A stretch of 64,000 nucleotides of DNA, taken from positions 1,922,001 to 1,986,000 of the forward strand of contig JANTQA010000026.1 of NCBI GenBank assembly GCA_027625915.1, given 5' to 3'. Of the stretch, positions 21,880 through 33,200 are shown piece by piece (position 1 is the first letter of the stretch; each line of letters starts with the position of its first letter). Position numbers and translations under genes: made by a program. Origin of the DNA: Anaeramoeba flamelloides. Lineage: Eukaryota; Metamonada; Anaeramoebidae. The notes under the pieces are model-generated. The model made no database searches. It saw only the letters and a program-made list of their open reading frames with translations, and was not told the DNA's origin.

Positions 21880-24800
21880 TCGCTTATTTTTTATTTTGTT
21901 TTCAAAAAACTTTTTTCAAAAATTAACAAACTTGAAATTAATGGAAACAACACAAAGAAAGACTCAAAAGAAACAAATAAAAATCAAGAAAGCCAAACCA
22001 AAAAAATAGAAAGACAAAAAACAAAGTCAACAAACAAAAAAAAAAAAGAAAAAATAAAAACCAACGAGCTACAAAAAGTAAAAGTAAAAGAAAAAGAAAA
22101 AGAAAAAGAAAAAGAACAAGGAAAAAAAAAAAACGAAATAGATCAGCAAAAGGGTAAAGAAAAGAAGGAAGAAAAAGGACAAGTAAAAGAAAAAGAAAAG
22201 GAAAAGGAAAAAGAAGAAAAAAAAGAAAAAGAAAAAGAGGAAGAAATTCAAGAAACAAAATTGTCATTTCCAAAAGAATATGGATCTTCGGATTATAACA
22301 TCCGGGAAGGTGTTAACAAAATATTGGGAGAGACGTTTAACTTAAAGCAGTTAACAAAGGAATTAGAACAAAAGAAAAGGCTTCAAAGGCTATTGACTGA
22401 AGAGTTGTATTCCAAGGTATTACACTATTATGATTCGTTTATTCGAGAAATGTCCTTTTTACAAGAGTTAAAGAACGACTTAGAATTGGCGAGTATGTAT
22501 TGCAAAAGGACGAGGGTCTCCTTTTACCGAACGAAGGAGAATTCATTAAAAGATTCCTTCTCAATTGTTGATGGGTTTTATAAACGAAGATTTTTATTAT
22601 CTGTTGTGCAAGGATTGAAAAGAATTCAAAAGGCCATTTCTTATAAAAGCCAAATCCAAGAATATATTTCGCAATTGGAGTTTGGGCTAAGCATTCAGAG
22701 TATTATTGAAGCCCAGCGATTTACCATTGATTTGAAACAATTTGAATGCCTGGAGGGAATTCATGAAGAATTCGAATTAATGTATAACCAAATACGATCT
22801 TCGCTGGACAAAGAATTCGGCAAACAGTGCCATTCGTTTAACGAAGAAACCTATGAAAAGATTATTTATGGATTTCGAGAGATGGATCAGATTGAAGAAA
22901 TCCCAAAATTGGAAAGGCATTATTTTAAAATCGAATTGCGAACAAATTTTGTCAATGCCTTGATCAAGTTTTTGAATTTGAAGCCAAAGGAAGTCAAGGC
23001 TGCCAAATCGAAATCCATTCGAGAGCTTAGTTTTGATTTAGATCAGAAAAGCTTTTTGCCCTGTATGATTTCCATTCTCGAGAACACTGCCCAAATCTTA
23101 TTTTTGCATGCAAGGATTGGCAATTGGTGGGAGGAAAGGGTCAAGCAAAATAATGGAAATGAGGCCATTTATCAGAAAATTTCTCAAATGCATCTTGAAT
23201 CACGGCAAATAATTTGGAAGAATTTTGAACAACTGTTTGAACATTTTTTGGATCAAAAGGGCGAGATGGATAACAATTTAAATTCATTTAAACTTGATTT
23301 ATTTATGAAAATTTTATTTTTAAGTAACCAATTAATTGCCTTTGGCGAAGACTATGCTCAAATCGAATCTTCTGAAACGATTAGAAAAATCGTCGTTGAA
23401 AGAAGTAAAAGTTATTTCACCGCCTTTCATTATTCCAGATTGGATGATTTGTTTGAAATGCTTAAAGCTGAAATGTGGTTTAGATGGCCAACACCGACGG
23501 GATTTTCTTATGGCGATTTAAGAGAATTACGAAGGTATATTAATAAAGATGAAATAACATCTAAGAATTCTCCGAATTTAAATTTAAAAGACCAAAATTC
23601 ACAAATTAGTCAAGAAAATAGCAATAATGAAAATAATAATGAAAATGAAAATGAAAATAAAAGTAAAAGTAAAAAGAGTGAAGGATCTATATCAAAAAAA
23701 ACAAATTCAGGATCGCAAACCCAATTTTTATTTGAAACTGGATCAAACCAATTATCATTTCAAGAATTATATAATAAAAACAAAAACCCCTTTAAGCAAC
23801 ACAAGGTATCGAAATTGTTAAGATTAAACAGCTTTAAAAGTATGTTTGAAAATCAAGAAGAAACAAATGAAGAAAATAATAATAATATAAATGGCAATAG
23901 TAGCGGTAACACTGATGATGATGATGATGATGATGATGAAAAAAAAGAAAATACAACCAATGATGAAAAAGAAAAAGAGAATAATTCTTTTTCTTTATTA
24001 CGACAAGAATTTAATCGAATTCAATCTAGACAGTTGGAAGAGAATAATGAGAATGAGAATGATAATGAAATTGAAAAGGAAAAGGAAAAGGAAAAAGAAA
24101 ATGACAACAAAAAAGAGCACAAGCAAAAATACGAAGAAAAAGAAGAAGAAGAGGAAGATGAGGAGAGCGGGTATTTGGACTCTACCGATGGTAAAGGGCC
24201 AATGCTAACGTCAATTGCAATTAATGTTGTCCGTATTGTCGGGAAATATGTCAAAATTATGGAATTAATGCAGCCAATTTCTGATTTCATTTTTAAAGGC
24301 TTAACCAGGATATATGATTCCTATTTATATGTAATTTTCCATCATTTTGTCAATACTCATATAATCAACAAAATGAATAATAGTAAAGCATTAGAAGAAA
24401 AAAAATTGAAATTTCATAAAGAACTCTGTATTTCGGATAATTTGCTAAATAAAATGAAGCAAATTAAGCGTTATAAAACACTTCAAAAAATTGTTTCATT
24501 AAATATTTCCGATCAAGTTGATTTAAATTCAAAAGACACATTATTTGGTTTAAACCAAAGAGTTGTTGGGATTGAATCCTTGGTATATATTATGGATTCG
24601 TTAGATTTTTTAAAGGATATCATCCAACACTTTCTACCAACGAGCGCATTGGAAAAATTTAAAAAATATTGGAAGCAAACAACAGAGGTTACTCGTGAAT
24701 TAAAATTAGTTATTTACAAGTTATCTGCCAGATTAGTCATTAATTTAGATCCGATTAAACAAGAAATTTCAACGATCAAATGGGAAAGCGGAATGATCGG

Positions 24801-25338
24801 TGCCGATTCTAGCCCGTACGTGGAATCCCTCTCCCAAATATTGATCCAGTTTTCGCAAACTTTATCCAAGCTTGATAAATTCACCCTTCCAGATAAAAGC
24901 CGGGAAAAAATATGGGATGAAATCATTTTATATGTAATGTCATTCCTATTAGACATGTACTCCCAGGCTAAAAAATGTAGCTACGAAGGCAGAGCTTTAA
25001 TGTCATTAGATCTTGTTTCAATAATTAATAGAATAGAGAAAATAACAAAAATTAGGCCCGTTCCCTATACAGTAAAGGTTAGAACTTATATAAATATTTA
25101 TAATGTGCCAGAAGAGGACTTGTTAAATTGGATCAAAGAAAATAAAGATGATTACACATTGGAACAAATGTCAAATCTAATGATATGTAAAATGGGTAGA
25201 AAAACTAAAAGAAAAAAAAGACAAAAAATTCTCGCCGAAATTGAAGAGCTGTATCCAAAAAATGACCAACAAACAAAAAATTCAAATAAAAAATTACAAA
25301 ACAGCCGTTCAGGAATAAGCCTTTTTTCTAAAAATTAA
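21880..25338 (+). CDS. VPS50: VPS50/syndetin (CCDC132), EARP complex subunit
   Basis: Syndetin, the subunit that distinguishes the EARP tether (endosomal recycling) from GARP. Helical-rod similarity starts near 22270 (KEYGSSDYNIREGVNKILGE). The middle has a low-complexity acidic insert (about 23560-24160, with GAT and GAA runs). The C-terminal domain is diagnostic: AKKCSYEGRALMSLDL, then IRPVPYTVKVRTYINIYNVP and EEDLLNWIKENKDDYTLEQM, against human [35 protein letters not shown] and WIKEHREYSTKQL. The stop is TAA at 25336. The 5' end is unresolved: the frame is open from 21880 through a KEKE-rich stretch but has no in-frame ATG before 22450, inside the conserved rod. An ATG at 21941 lies one frame away and meets a stop at 22007, just after an A7 run. 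An upstream exon or one A missing from that run would explain this. Confidence 0.92.
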   Translation, partial: SLIFYFVFKKLFSKINKLEINGNNTKKDSKETNKNQESQTKKIERQKTKSTNKKKKEKIKTNELQKVKVKEKEKEKEKEQGKKKNEIDQQKGKEKKEEKGQVKEKEKEKEKEEKKEKEKEEEIQETKLSFPKEYGSSDYNIREGVNKILGETFNLKQLTKELEQKKRLQRLLTEELYSKVLHYYDSFIREMSFLQELKNDLELASMYCKRTRVSFYRTKENSLKDSFSIVDGFYKRRFLLSVVQGLKRIQKAISYKSQIQEYISQLEFGLSIQSIIEAQRFTIDLKQFECLEGIHEEFELMYNQIRSSLDKEFGKQCHSFNEETYEKIIYGFREMDQIEEIPKLERHYFKIELRTNFVNALIKFLNLKPKEVKAAKSKSIRELSFDLDQKSFLPCMISILENTAQILFLHARIGNWWEERVKQNNGNEAIYQKISQMHLESRQIIWKNFEQLFEHFLDQKGEMDNNLNSFKLDLFMKILFLSNQLIAFGEDYAQIESSETIRKIVVERSKSYFTAFHYSRLDDLFEMLKAEMWFRWPTPTGFSYGDLRELRRYINKDEITSKNSPNLNLKDQNSQISQENSNNENNNENENENKSKSKKSEGSISKKTNSGSQTQFLFETGSNQLSFQELYNKNKNPFKQHKVSKLLRLNSFKSMFENQEETNEENNNNINGNSSGNTDDDDDDDDEKKENTTNDEKEKENNSFSLLRQEFNRIQSRQLEENNENENDNEIEKEKEKEKENDNKKEHKQKYEEKEEEEEDEESGYLDSTDGKGPMLTSIAINVVRIVGKYVKIMELMQPISDFIFKGLTRIYDSYLYVIFHHFVNTHIINKMNNSKALEEKKLKFHKELCISDNLLNKMKQIKRYKTLQKIVSLNISDQVDLNSKDTLFGLNQRVVGIESLVYIMDSLDFLKDIIQHFLPTSALEKFKKYWKQTTEVTRELKLVIYKLSARLVINLDPIKQEISTIKWESGMIGADSSPYVESLSQILIQFSQTLSKLDKFTLPDKSREKIWDEIILYVMSFLLDMYSQAKKCSYEGRALMSLDLVSIINRIEKITKIRPVPYTVKVRTYINIYNVPEEDLLNWIKENKDDYTLEQMSNLMICKMGRKTKRKKRQKILAEIEELYPKNDQQTKNSNKKLQNSRSGISLFSKN

Positions 25339-25859
25339 TTATGATTATTTATAGATTATTTATATATTCTTATATATATATATATATATTTATTTACCGT
25401 TTTTATCATTACAAAAAATCCAATATTTCTAAAATATCTTGAATAGAAACATTTAATCAAAAAAGAATAGTAACAAAGATGAATGCTGTGATAAGATATT
25501 TGTTATGAAATGTTGTTTGGTTTATAATTTATAGTTAGTTTCTTACTGAATTTTGAATTGAGTAATTCTATTCAAATTTATTGTTTACATTCAAGACCAG
25601 ACAAGAAAACTTGTTTTTTTTTTTTTTTTTTTTTTTTGAGTGTATGATAATCCGAGTTAACATGTCAATAAATATAATCTTTTTTAAATTTTTATTTTTA
25701 TTTTTATTTTTTTAAAACACTATTCCGTTTCAGTTTATAATACTAATTACAGAAAAAAAATACAAAAAAAAAAAAGAGGGATCTGTAATTTTATAAAAAC
25801 ATTTAATAATAAATTTACCATTATTTTCTATTATTCCATTATCAAAACAAAATCGTTGT
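25339..25859. other. 3' flank of VPS50
   Basis: A (TA)n run near 25372-25390 and a T24 run at 25614-25637; nothing else. Confidence 0.55.
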
Positions 25860-26356
25860 CAAAAAGGCACGCGTAATTTTATATTCATATATAAAGATAT
25901 TACAAAAATTTTTCCAACAAAAATATTTTTACATTTATTAGTTTTTTATATTTGAGAAAATTATCTTGCAATATTTTAATTGTTAAATCTAAAACCTATA
26001 AATTTCTCTCAATTGATGTTTGGATAAAAAAAAAAAATGTTTAAAATATCAATGCAAATTCTCCCAAATAAATAATTTATAAAAATGAAGCTAAACTTGA
26101 TTAAGTCAGAATTTCAATCAATTTATGAATGAAGATATAAACTTAAAAGAAATTAGAACTTCTGGTGTATGAAATCATTTCATAGCAATTAAAAGTTTCG
26201 AAAAAAAAAAGATTATGAAAATTATTTTTGGGAAATTGAAAATTTAAAATTATTAAAAGTGAATCAAAATGTTTTTGGACAAAACTTTAAAGAAATAGTT
26301 CTGAGATGGAAAGGTCAAGAATATTTAAAATTATTAGATATAATAAATCAATAAAC

Positions 26357-26545
26357 AGTCCTATCGTCAAGTGTTGAAAAGTATTAAGAAATTTTTAATT
26401 TAAAAAAGTTAAATCTTATATTTTCCTTAATTCTTTTGAATTCTAGAAAATATCACGGTGTTTTTTTTTTTTAAATTTAGAAATAAAAAGAAATTAAGAG
26501 GAATCTTTTTTTTTATTTCTCAAAATAAAAAAAGTTTAAATACAA
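26357..26545. repeat. Hairpin array H3 (inside LINE L3)
   Basis: It starts with TCGTCAAGTGTTG, a form of the 10-bp edge unit, then half of a type-A module (TTCTTTTGAATTCTAGAAAA, 26431) and a type-B palindrome centred on AAGAAATTAAGAGGAATC (26489). Confidence 0.65.
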
Positions 26546-26758
26546 AAAATCATTTAAATGGAAGAATCAACTTCCATTTTAATATTCAGAAATTTCACAA
26601 ATTTCCTAAATTTATATTCATGTAGTTATAATAAAAATAAATCAAAAATTTTTATTCCAACTTATGGAATAAAATATACTAAACTAAAAGGTATTAAAGA
26701 TATCAATTATTTTCTTTGGAACTTCCTATCCTATGAAAAAAACCAAAAAAAAAATTGC

Positions 26759-26937
26759 TTAAGGGACTAGTCTCTATTATTTTATTCTGAGTCAATTTTT
26801 AAATAGGGATTCCTTATCTAGAAATATTTATACTATCGAAAATAAACCAGATTTTCAAATCTAAGTAATTGTCAAAAAAAAAATCTCAATCTCTATAAAA
26901 TTTTTTTACAAAAATTTAATAGAGATTAGTCCCTTAA
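26759..26937. mobile_element. TTAA-flanked MITE, copy 2
   Basis: Same family as the copy at 11.7 kb: TTAA at 26759-26762 and 26934-26937 around a 171-bp element with ends GGGACTAGTCTCTATTA and complement GGGACTAATCTCTATTA. The shared interior includes TATCTAGAAATATTT and TTTTCAAATCT. It is inserted in LINE copy L3, so it is younger than that LINE. Confidence 0.85.
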
Positions 26938-27100
26938 ACAAGTAGTTCAGATAAACAGAAATAATAAAAAATGAAAGATATATATTCTTGATATTATTCG
27001 AAATTAATATTTATTATATATTTTGTTAATAATAAACGATAAATTGTATATTGAACATGATTGAAATTTATAAACAAATATTTTGAAATTAGGGAAGTTT

Positions 27101-27455
27101 CATAGAGTACCTTAAAGTGCCGTAGAGTGTCAAGTTTTTTTTAATTCTAAAATTAAAAGAAAATTTCGGAAATTTCTTTTTATCTCTTGGATTAAAAAAA
27201 ATTAAGGGCGATTTTCTTGAGGTTTTCTGTTTTATTTGATAAGTGTTCTAGGTTTTTTTGAGCTTTTCTGTTTTTATTTGTAAAGTTTTCTAGGTTTTCT
27301 TGAGGTTTTTTTTATATCTTGTATTTGAATTGTTTTTTGAAATAAACAGAAAAATAAAGAAAAGTTTATAAAAAGTGCGTATGATTTATAGTATTTAAAA
27401 GAATAGAGTAAAATTAAAGAAATTACCAAATTCTTTCAAATTCTATAAAATCAAA
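27101..27455. repeat. Hairpin array H4 (3' end of LINE L3)
   Basis: It begins with edge units CATAGAGTACC, AAGTGCCGTAGAGTGTCAAG (27115), then type B (27134-27203) and type C (27211-27370) palindromes and a type-A remnant (27395-27450). It lies between the LINE's AATTAGGG and its terminal stem-loop. Confidence 0.72.
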
Positions 27456-27505
27456 TAATGATAAAAGGAAATTTATTTCCTTTCTTCAATACTAAAAAAA
27501 AAAAA

Positions 27506-28719
27506 ACATAAAAATAAAAACAATAAAATCAAAAAAATTTATAAATTGAATTTTTACAAATCGTTTAAATAGATCTTAAAAATGGAATTTCCACTGTTAT
27601 TGAAATTTCAGGGTTTTTTATTTAACCTTAAAATTAAGAATAACAACATTTTATGTTATTTTTTTCTACTTTTTATTTTATAGAAATTTACCCATTGAAA
27701 GTTATTTGTGTTCCATTTTTTCTTCATATTTTCTTATATCAGTTTTTAGAAATGAGAAATGAAATAAAAAAACCAATTATAAGAATTGATAAAATTGTTA
27801 ATAAGATCTTTTACTGAACAGAAATAGTACTGATCATATTTTAAGCAAAATAAAAATAACTAAAGCAAATGAAGTGATTTGAAATCAACTGAAATGATTG
27901 ATTCAAACATAAATGAAATAAATTGGACTTTTAACTTAACACGAAGTCTGCATTTGTTATCCGTAAAGCTGGGAAATATGTATCTTGGATTAGGATATTA
28001 TGAAAAAAATATTTGCCAAATTATTAAAAATAATAAAAAAAGATAACATAGAGTAAAATTAGAAACAAATTCTTATTTTTTTAAAAAAATACTCTCTAAA
28101 CATTGGTAATCAATAAATTCAAATTTCAAACTTTATGAAGTCACATATTTAATTTAATCTAGAGTTCGATAAATATATATACCTTCTTATATAAAATAAA
28201 TTATCATAACCAAAAAAACTTTCAACAGAAAAGGAACAACCATCAACTATTTCAACACTCTAAAAACAAAAAAAATATAAATTAAGTTTTAAATTATTTT
28301 AATTTCTTTTATTATTTGTTTTCTTTCACCTTTTCTTTACTTTGTTTAAAAAGATGATTTTTTTCTTTTTTTTTTAAAGAAAGTTATCATGTCTCTACCA
28401 TTAATAACATTATATATAGGATAAAAAATACTAATTATATTTGAGGTTTTCCAACAAAATGGGTGTAAAAATTGCCACTCATCCTTTACTCAATTTATGA
28501 AACAAAATATTAAAAAAAGTGGTAATCTGATTTTTTTCTTGAAATTTTATTCTATTTTTCCAAAAAAATTTTATTTGTCGAATCAAGTGTTATTTAACTT
28601 TTTGAAAATTAAATAAAATATAATTCAGATTTCTTTTATAACAGCTTAATTAATTTGTTCTTCTCCTTTCATTTAATGTTTACGATCTTTGGATAATGAA
28701 AAAAAATATATCTTATTTT
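27506..28719. other. Gene-free stretch
   Basis: No open frame or repeat family recognised. Confidence 0.5.
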
Positions 28720-29190
28720 CTGTAGGAGACTAGTTAATTAGGTTCTTCTCTGATCGATTATTGACTTTGTATTAATTTTAATAACGGTTTAAAATGCCAA
28801 TTTATTTTTTTTTTTTTTCTAAAATCCAAATTCAAGAGTTCCGGGCAAAGGTTGGATGATATTTTATAATTGATTTTTACTTTTTGGGTTGTCAATTGAA
28901 ATATTTCATTTTACACATAACCAATTACATAAATAAAAACTAAATAATTTTTTTAAAAACTCCAAAGAAAACCAAACTTAATTAAAAATTCAATTTACAA
29001 CTATAAACAAATATTTTTTTTTTATTAAATATCTTCTAACCCATCAGTCTTACACTATTGAATTTAGATTTCAGAAAAAAAAAATGAATTTCCAAAAAGT
29101 TATTTTTTTTTTATTAATACCAAGTTGAAGATTGATCAGCTAAGAACCAAATTAATAACTCCCTATGCCAAATACAAATCAATCTTTTTT
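28720..29190. mobile_element. FB1 foldback element, copy b
   Basis: About 470 bp in which the left arm (GGTTCTTCTCTGATCGATTA near 28740) pairs with the right arm (complement GGTTCTTAGCTGATCAATC near 29150). The centre (28930-28975) carries CTCCAAAGAAAACCAAA, the counterpart of the 12.9/14.2 kb arm sequence. Non-coding; it lies between VPS50 and ATG4. Confidence 0.7.
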
Positions 29191-30230
29191 CATTTTTCAG
29201 GTGTTGTTAAACATTTTTCCTAGAAAAATATTGAAACACTTCGAAGTCCTAATACTTGTATAAAAGTAAAAACAGGCCATTTTTTTTGTCAATTTTTATC
29301 AAATTAACTTTTTGGGAATATCTAAAAGTTATAGTTTTGAACCAAGTATTTATCTAGGTTTGAATAGTAATCATTTTACATTTCAGGCAACCTTTTGATC
29401 AGGGGTTTTGAAAAAGGAGATATTAAAAAATGACAAAAAAAATGGACATTTTTTGCTTAAATAACATAATAAGACTATTAAAAAGATTTCTTTTGATTAG
29501 AAATATTTTTAACACAAGACTTCTCCGAACCCTTTTATTCCTAAAGTAGTTCTCGTATAAATCATAATTGTAGTTTTAACTTTAATTTTTATTTCAATTA
29601 TCGCTAGTGAAACCACCCCTAAAGAACTTTATTTTGCTAGATTTATGAAATTTTTAATTCTTTACCAAATCTAAAAAATGTTTAAACATCTCGAATTTCT
29701 TGGTAAATCGAAGGAAAAGAATTAGAGTGAAACTAAATCTCGTTTAGACTTTTCTCAACTGTAGATACCAAGTCTGTGGATAGGTTCTAAAGAAAATGTG
29801 TCACAAAAGGTAAAAGAATACAAAGTTTAAATTAGGTTTTTACTTGGTTGAAGAAAAAATATTGTATTTTTTTTTTGTAGGGATCACTTAAACCAACAAA
29901 AATAGCCAGAATTGAAGTAACTGATTCCCTAATTCTTTTTTCAAAATCTGAACTTTGAGGAGAAACTTTGGAAAATAAAACATTTTTTGAAAATATTTCT
30001 TATTCAAAAAAAATAAATTATTTGTAACTCCAATTCACTTTTCCTAATTCTAACACAAACAAAAAAACCAACAAACTAAGCAATTGTCTCTTCAATTGTA
30101 ATAATTTGGCAAACAAATAAATCAACAGAGTCATGATCACTAAAGTTAGGAATAGTGTGAGGCATATAAGTAGGATTCTCTTTGATCTTGTTCTTTTTTT
30201 TTTTATTTTTTTTTTTTTTTTGATTTTTTT
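29191..30230. other. Upstream of ATG4
   Basis: It ends in a T-rich tract (30193-30233). An upstream ATG4 exon could lie here, but I could not place one. Confidence 0.4.
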
Positions 30231-33200
30231 TTGTTAAACAAAAGGAAGAAAAATTTATTCAACAAAAAACACAATTCCAATTTCAATGTAAATCCTATAG
30301 TAAAAACAAAGGGGATAAGCTCAGATCACCCTATCATTATGCTTTCACGTATTTATCAATGTGACAAGAAATATAGCAAGCCAGAAAAAAGATGGAAAGA
30401 GTTTATTGACGATCTTAAATCAAGAATATTTCTAAGCTATAGAAACAAATTCCAATCCATACAAGGGTACACTTCTGATACAGGCTGGGGTTGTATGTAT
30501 CGAACAGGTTCGATTTTTGAACATTTCCCAAATATTAATTTTTTTCTTTTTTTATTTTCTTTTGGTTCTGATCCATTTAGCAATTAACCTTGAGAAAAAA
30601 TTTCAAGAACAAAACAGTTTAATTTGCCCAAACACAAAAGGGTTTTTTTTTTAAAATTTAGAACAAAATATTCAAACAATTTTTAATTTTTTCGATCTCC
30701 TTGTAATTTATGAACGAAATTGTTTTTCTCAAAGTTCAAAAATGATTTACAGCTGATTTTAATGGATCGTTCTTTGACAAAAAAACCAAATGATTTGAGA
30801 TCCAAAAATTACTATTTTGGTGAAAATAGATCGATATATCAATGAAAAATTTTTCATTTTTTTCAATACAAATCTGCTGATTAACTTGCAACACGAGTCA
30901 CATTTTAAATTTTCGTTTTGTTCAGGACTCGTGTTTTTTTCTAAACAAATTCCAAGATAAAAAATATCTTTTAATTCTTTTTTATCTTTACTTTTTTTAT
31001 GATGTGAGTTCATCCTGAATCTTTTTATCATTTCAATAATATTTAATTCTTTTAACAGAACTATTTTGGATAAAAAGTAAAACAATAAAAAAAGTTCAAC
31101 ACTTATTTTAGTTGAAAAGATTAAGAGAATCACAGAAATCTCAGAAATCTCAGAAATCTCAGAAATCTCAGAAATCTCAGAAATCTCAGAAACCTGAAAA
31201 CATGGAAACCTTAAAAAAACTGAAAATGAAAAGTAAGATCAATTAAGAAAAGAAAAAATTAATGATTAAATTTAAAAGTGGAGGTTCAATGCAATAACAA
31301 TTTTTTTAATTTTATCTTTTTTAATTGAGGTTTTCTTGATTAATCTATTATTAAAAATTTGTTCAAAACTTTTATGGCTATTTTAGAGATCTTCAAAACC
31401 ACTCTAATTTGTATTTCGATAAAAAAGGAGAACTAAAATTGTGTTTATTGATTTGCTTTATACAGCCATTCCAAACCTACCGTGAAATTTGACAGATATA
31501 GAAATTGACTTTTTTGTCTCTGTTAAATTTCACACATAAAACATCTTCAACTTCATCAATTAGTTTTAAACCATTTGGAAATTCAACTTTAAATCTATAA
31601 AATTGAAAAAATTAAAAAGCTTTTTTCGAATATGTCCCTACGACCCAAAAAACACTAAAAATGGAAAACTGATCAAATACCTTCCATTAAAAAAATTAGA
31701 AAAACTAAATGAAAAAATAAAAATAAATAAAATTTCCATTTAACTTTTTCTTGAAAACATTTTTTGCCAAAATGATTGAATTCAAACTTGAAATTATGTA
31801 TATTTTTATATACAATATCTTATTTTAACTCATTTACTAAAACAAATTCCAAATTATGACAATTTTATTTTCACAAAAGGGACTAATTTTGTCTTCAAAT
31901 GTTTTTTTATTTTTAAATGGTAAAATTAAAAAAAAAGTTATTTAAAAAAGATAAACTCTCTGGAAAAATCTTCTAATTTAATATATTAACTTATTCTTTG
32001 ATTTCAAATTTTCTCAACCCCAATTTTTCAAAAAACAAATAAAAAAGTACACAGTAATTTCAAAAAATATTTTGGATATTCAAAAGTTGAGATTGTTTTG
32101 ATTCTAAAAAATTTTATCAGAGTGTTTAATTGAATTTAGTTATAAAGCTAGATTTTGAAAAATATTAATCAGAAAAAAATAGTGCTTTTTAATATTAAAT
32201 AAATATTGACCCAATTGTAAAAAAAATTTTGAAAGATAACATAATTTTATTTTTTTAGTTCCCTAGATGAAAAAAAAAAAAAACATAAAAAAAGATCAGA
32301 AAAGAGACAAATTCTTTCAGAGTAGTTATTATAAGATTTATTGTATAAAGACTAAAAAATTAATTATTCTACAAAATTAAAAATACAAATTAATTTTTTT
32401 CTGACGAAAATAATATTTATACTTTAATAACTGTTTATTTTGCTGATCAAATTAATATAATTTTCCAATATTTTTATAATAACTTCAACAAACAAATAAT
32501 TATTACCATAAAAAAATGAAATATTTTAGGTCAAATGATGCTTGCTCAAGCCTTCCAAAGATTTTTATTGGGCAGAGGTAATTTACTTTAATTTTTATAT
32601 ATTTTTTATTTTTATTTTTATTTCTTTCAAACCAAATCATTAAAAATTAAAAATATAAGGGTTTAGTGGTTATATCTTTTTCTGGCCTGGCTTGTGGGAT
32701 ATATCAACAGATCACAAATGAGAAAAAAATTCATTTTATGTCTACTTTTTTTTAATAAAAAAATCAGTATCATCTTCTGAATAATGATGATTACATAAAT
32801 TAATATTGTCACATTTTTACTTTATCGTTCCAATTAGTTCAAAATGCAAAAAAAAAAAAATCCAAACAAATTTCTAAAAAAATTTTCGAACTTTATCAAA
32901 AAGACATATTGTGCAAAATTTTCCAAATTCTTTCAGATAAAAAATATTGTTTTAAAAATAAGATTAATTAAGAGTAAATGTATAAATTTTTATAAAATTA
33001 TTTTTCGGTTTCTGTTATTTTTTCTCTGTGTTAAAATTTCTGTACTCAAATACTTCTTTGGTTTGTTTGAAGATTATTTTTCATTCATAAAATTTATCGT
33101 AACTTCAAAAGAGTAAAAATTTTTTTTAATTTTTAAAAAAATGGCTAAATTTTAACAATTTTGTAAATATAAATTGTAAAAAATATTTTTAAAATGAAAA

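Larger units (their letters stand above)
25860..27505 (+). mobile_element. LINE copy L3, carrying two hairpin arrays and a MITE
   Basis: Similarity to L7 begins near 25900. At 26558-26760 it reads ESTSILIFRNFTNFLNLYSC and YFLWNFLSYEKNQKK, matching the LINE's GSTSILKLGNFTNYLNKYS and HFLWNYSAYENNRK. An array (26357-26545) and the TTAA MITE (26759-26937) interrupt it. The C-terminal stretch resumes to AATTAGGG at 27087. A second array (27101-27455) precedes the terminal stem-loop GGAAATTTATTTCC (27468-27481) and an A-tail. It is degenerate. Confidence 0.72.
30508..32529 (+). other. ATG4 intron 1
   Basis: 2,022 bp, donor GTTCGA (unusual) and acceptor TTTTAG, phase 1. It contains a 9-bp tandem repeat (31132-31194) and, on the minus strand near 30920-31055, a short stretch resembling the LINE reverse transcriptase. 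The rest is A/T-rich with nothing recognisable. Confidence 0.8.

Noticed and set aside
30759-31133. 124-codon minus-strand frame as a gene
   Set aside because: It lies in an ATG4 intron, has no gene-like context, and its only resemblance is a short LINE-like stretch.
31132-31194. Short regular repeats as a CRISPR array
   Set aside because: The units are contiguous 9-mers without spacers, in a eukaryotic intron.
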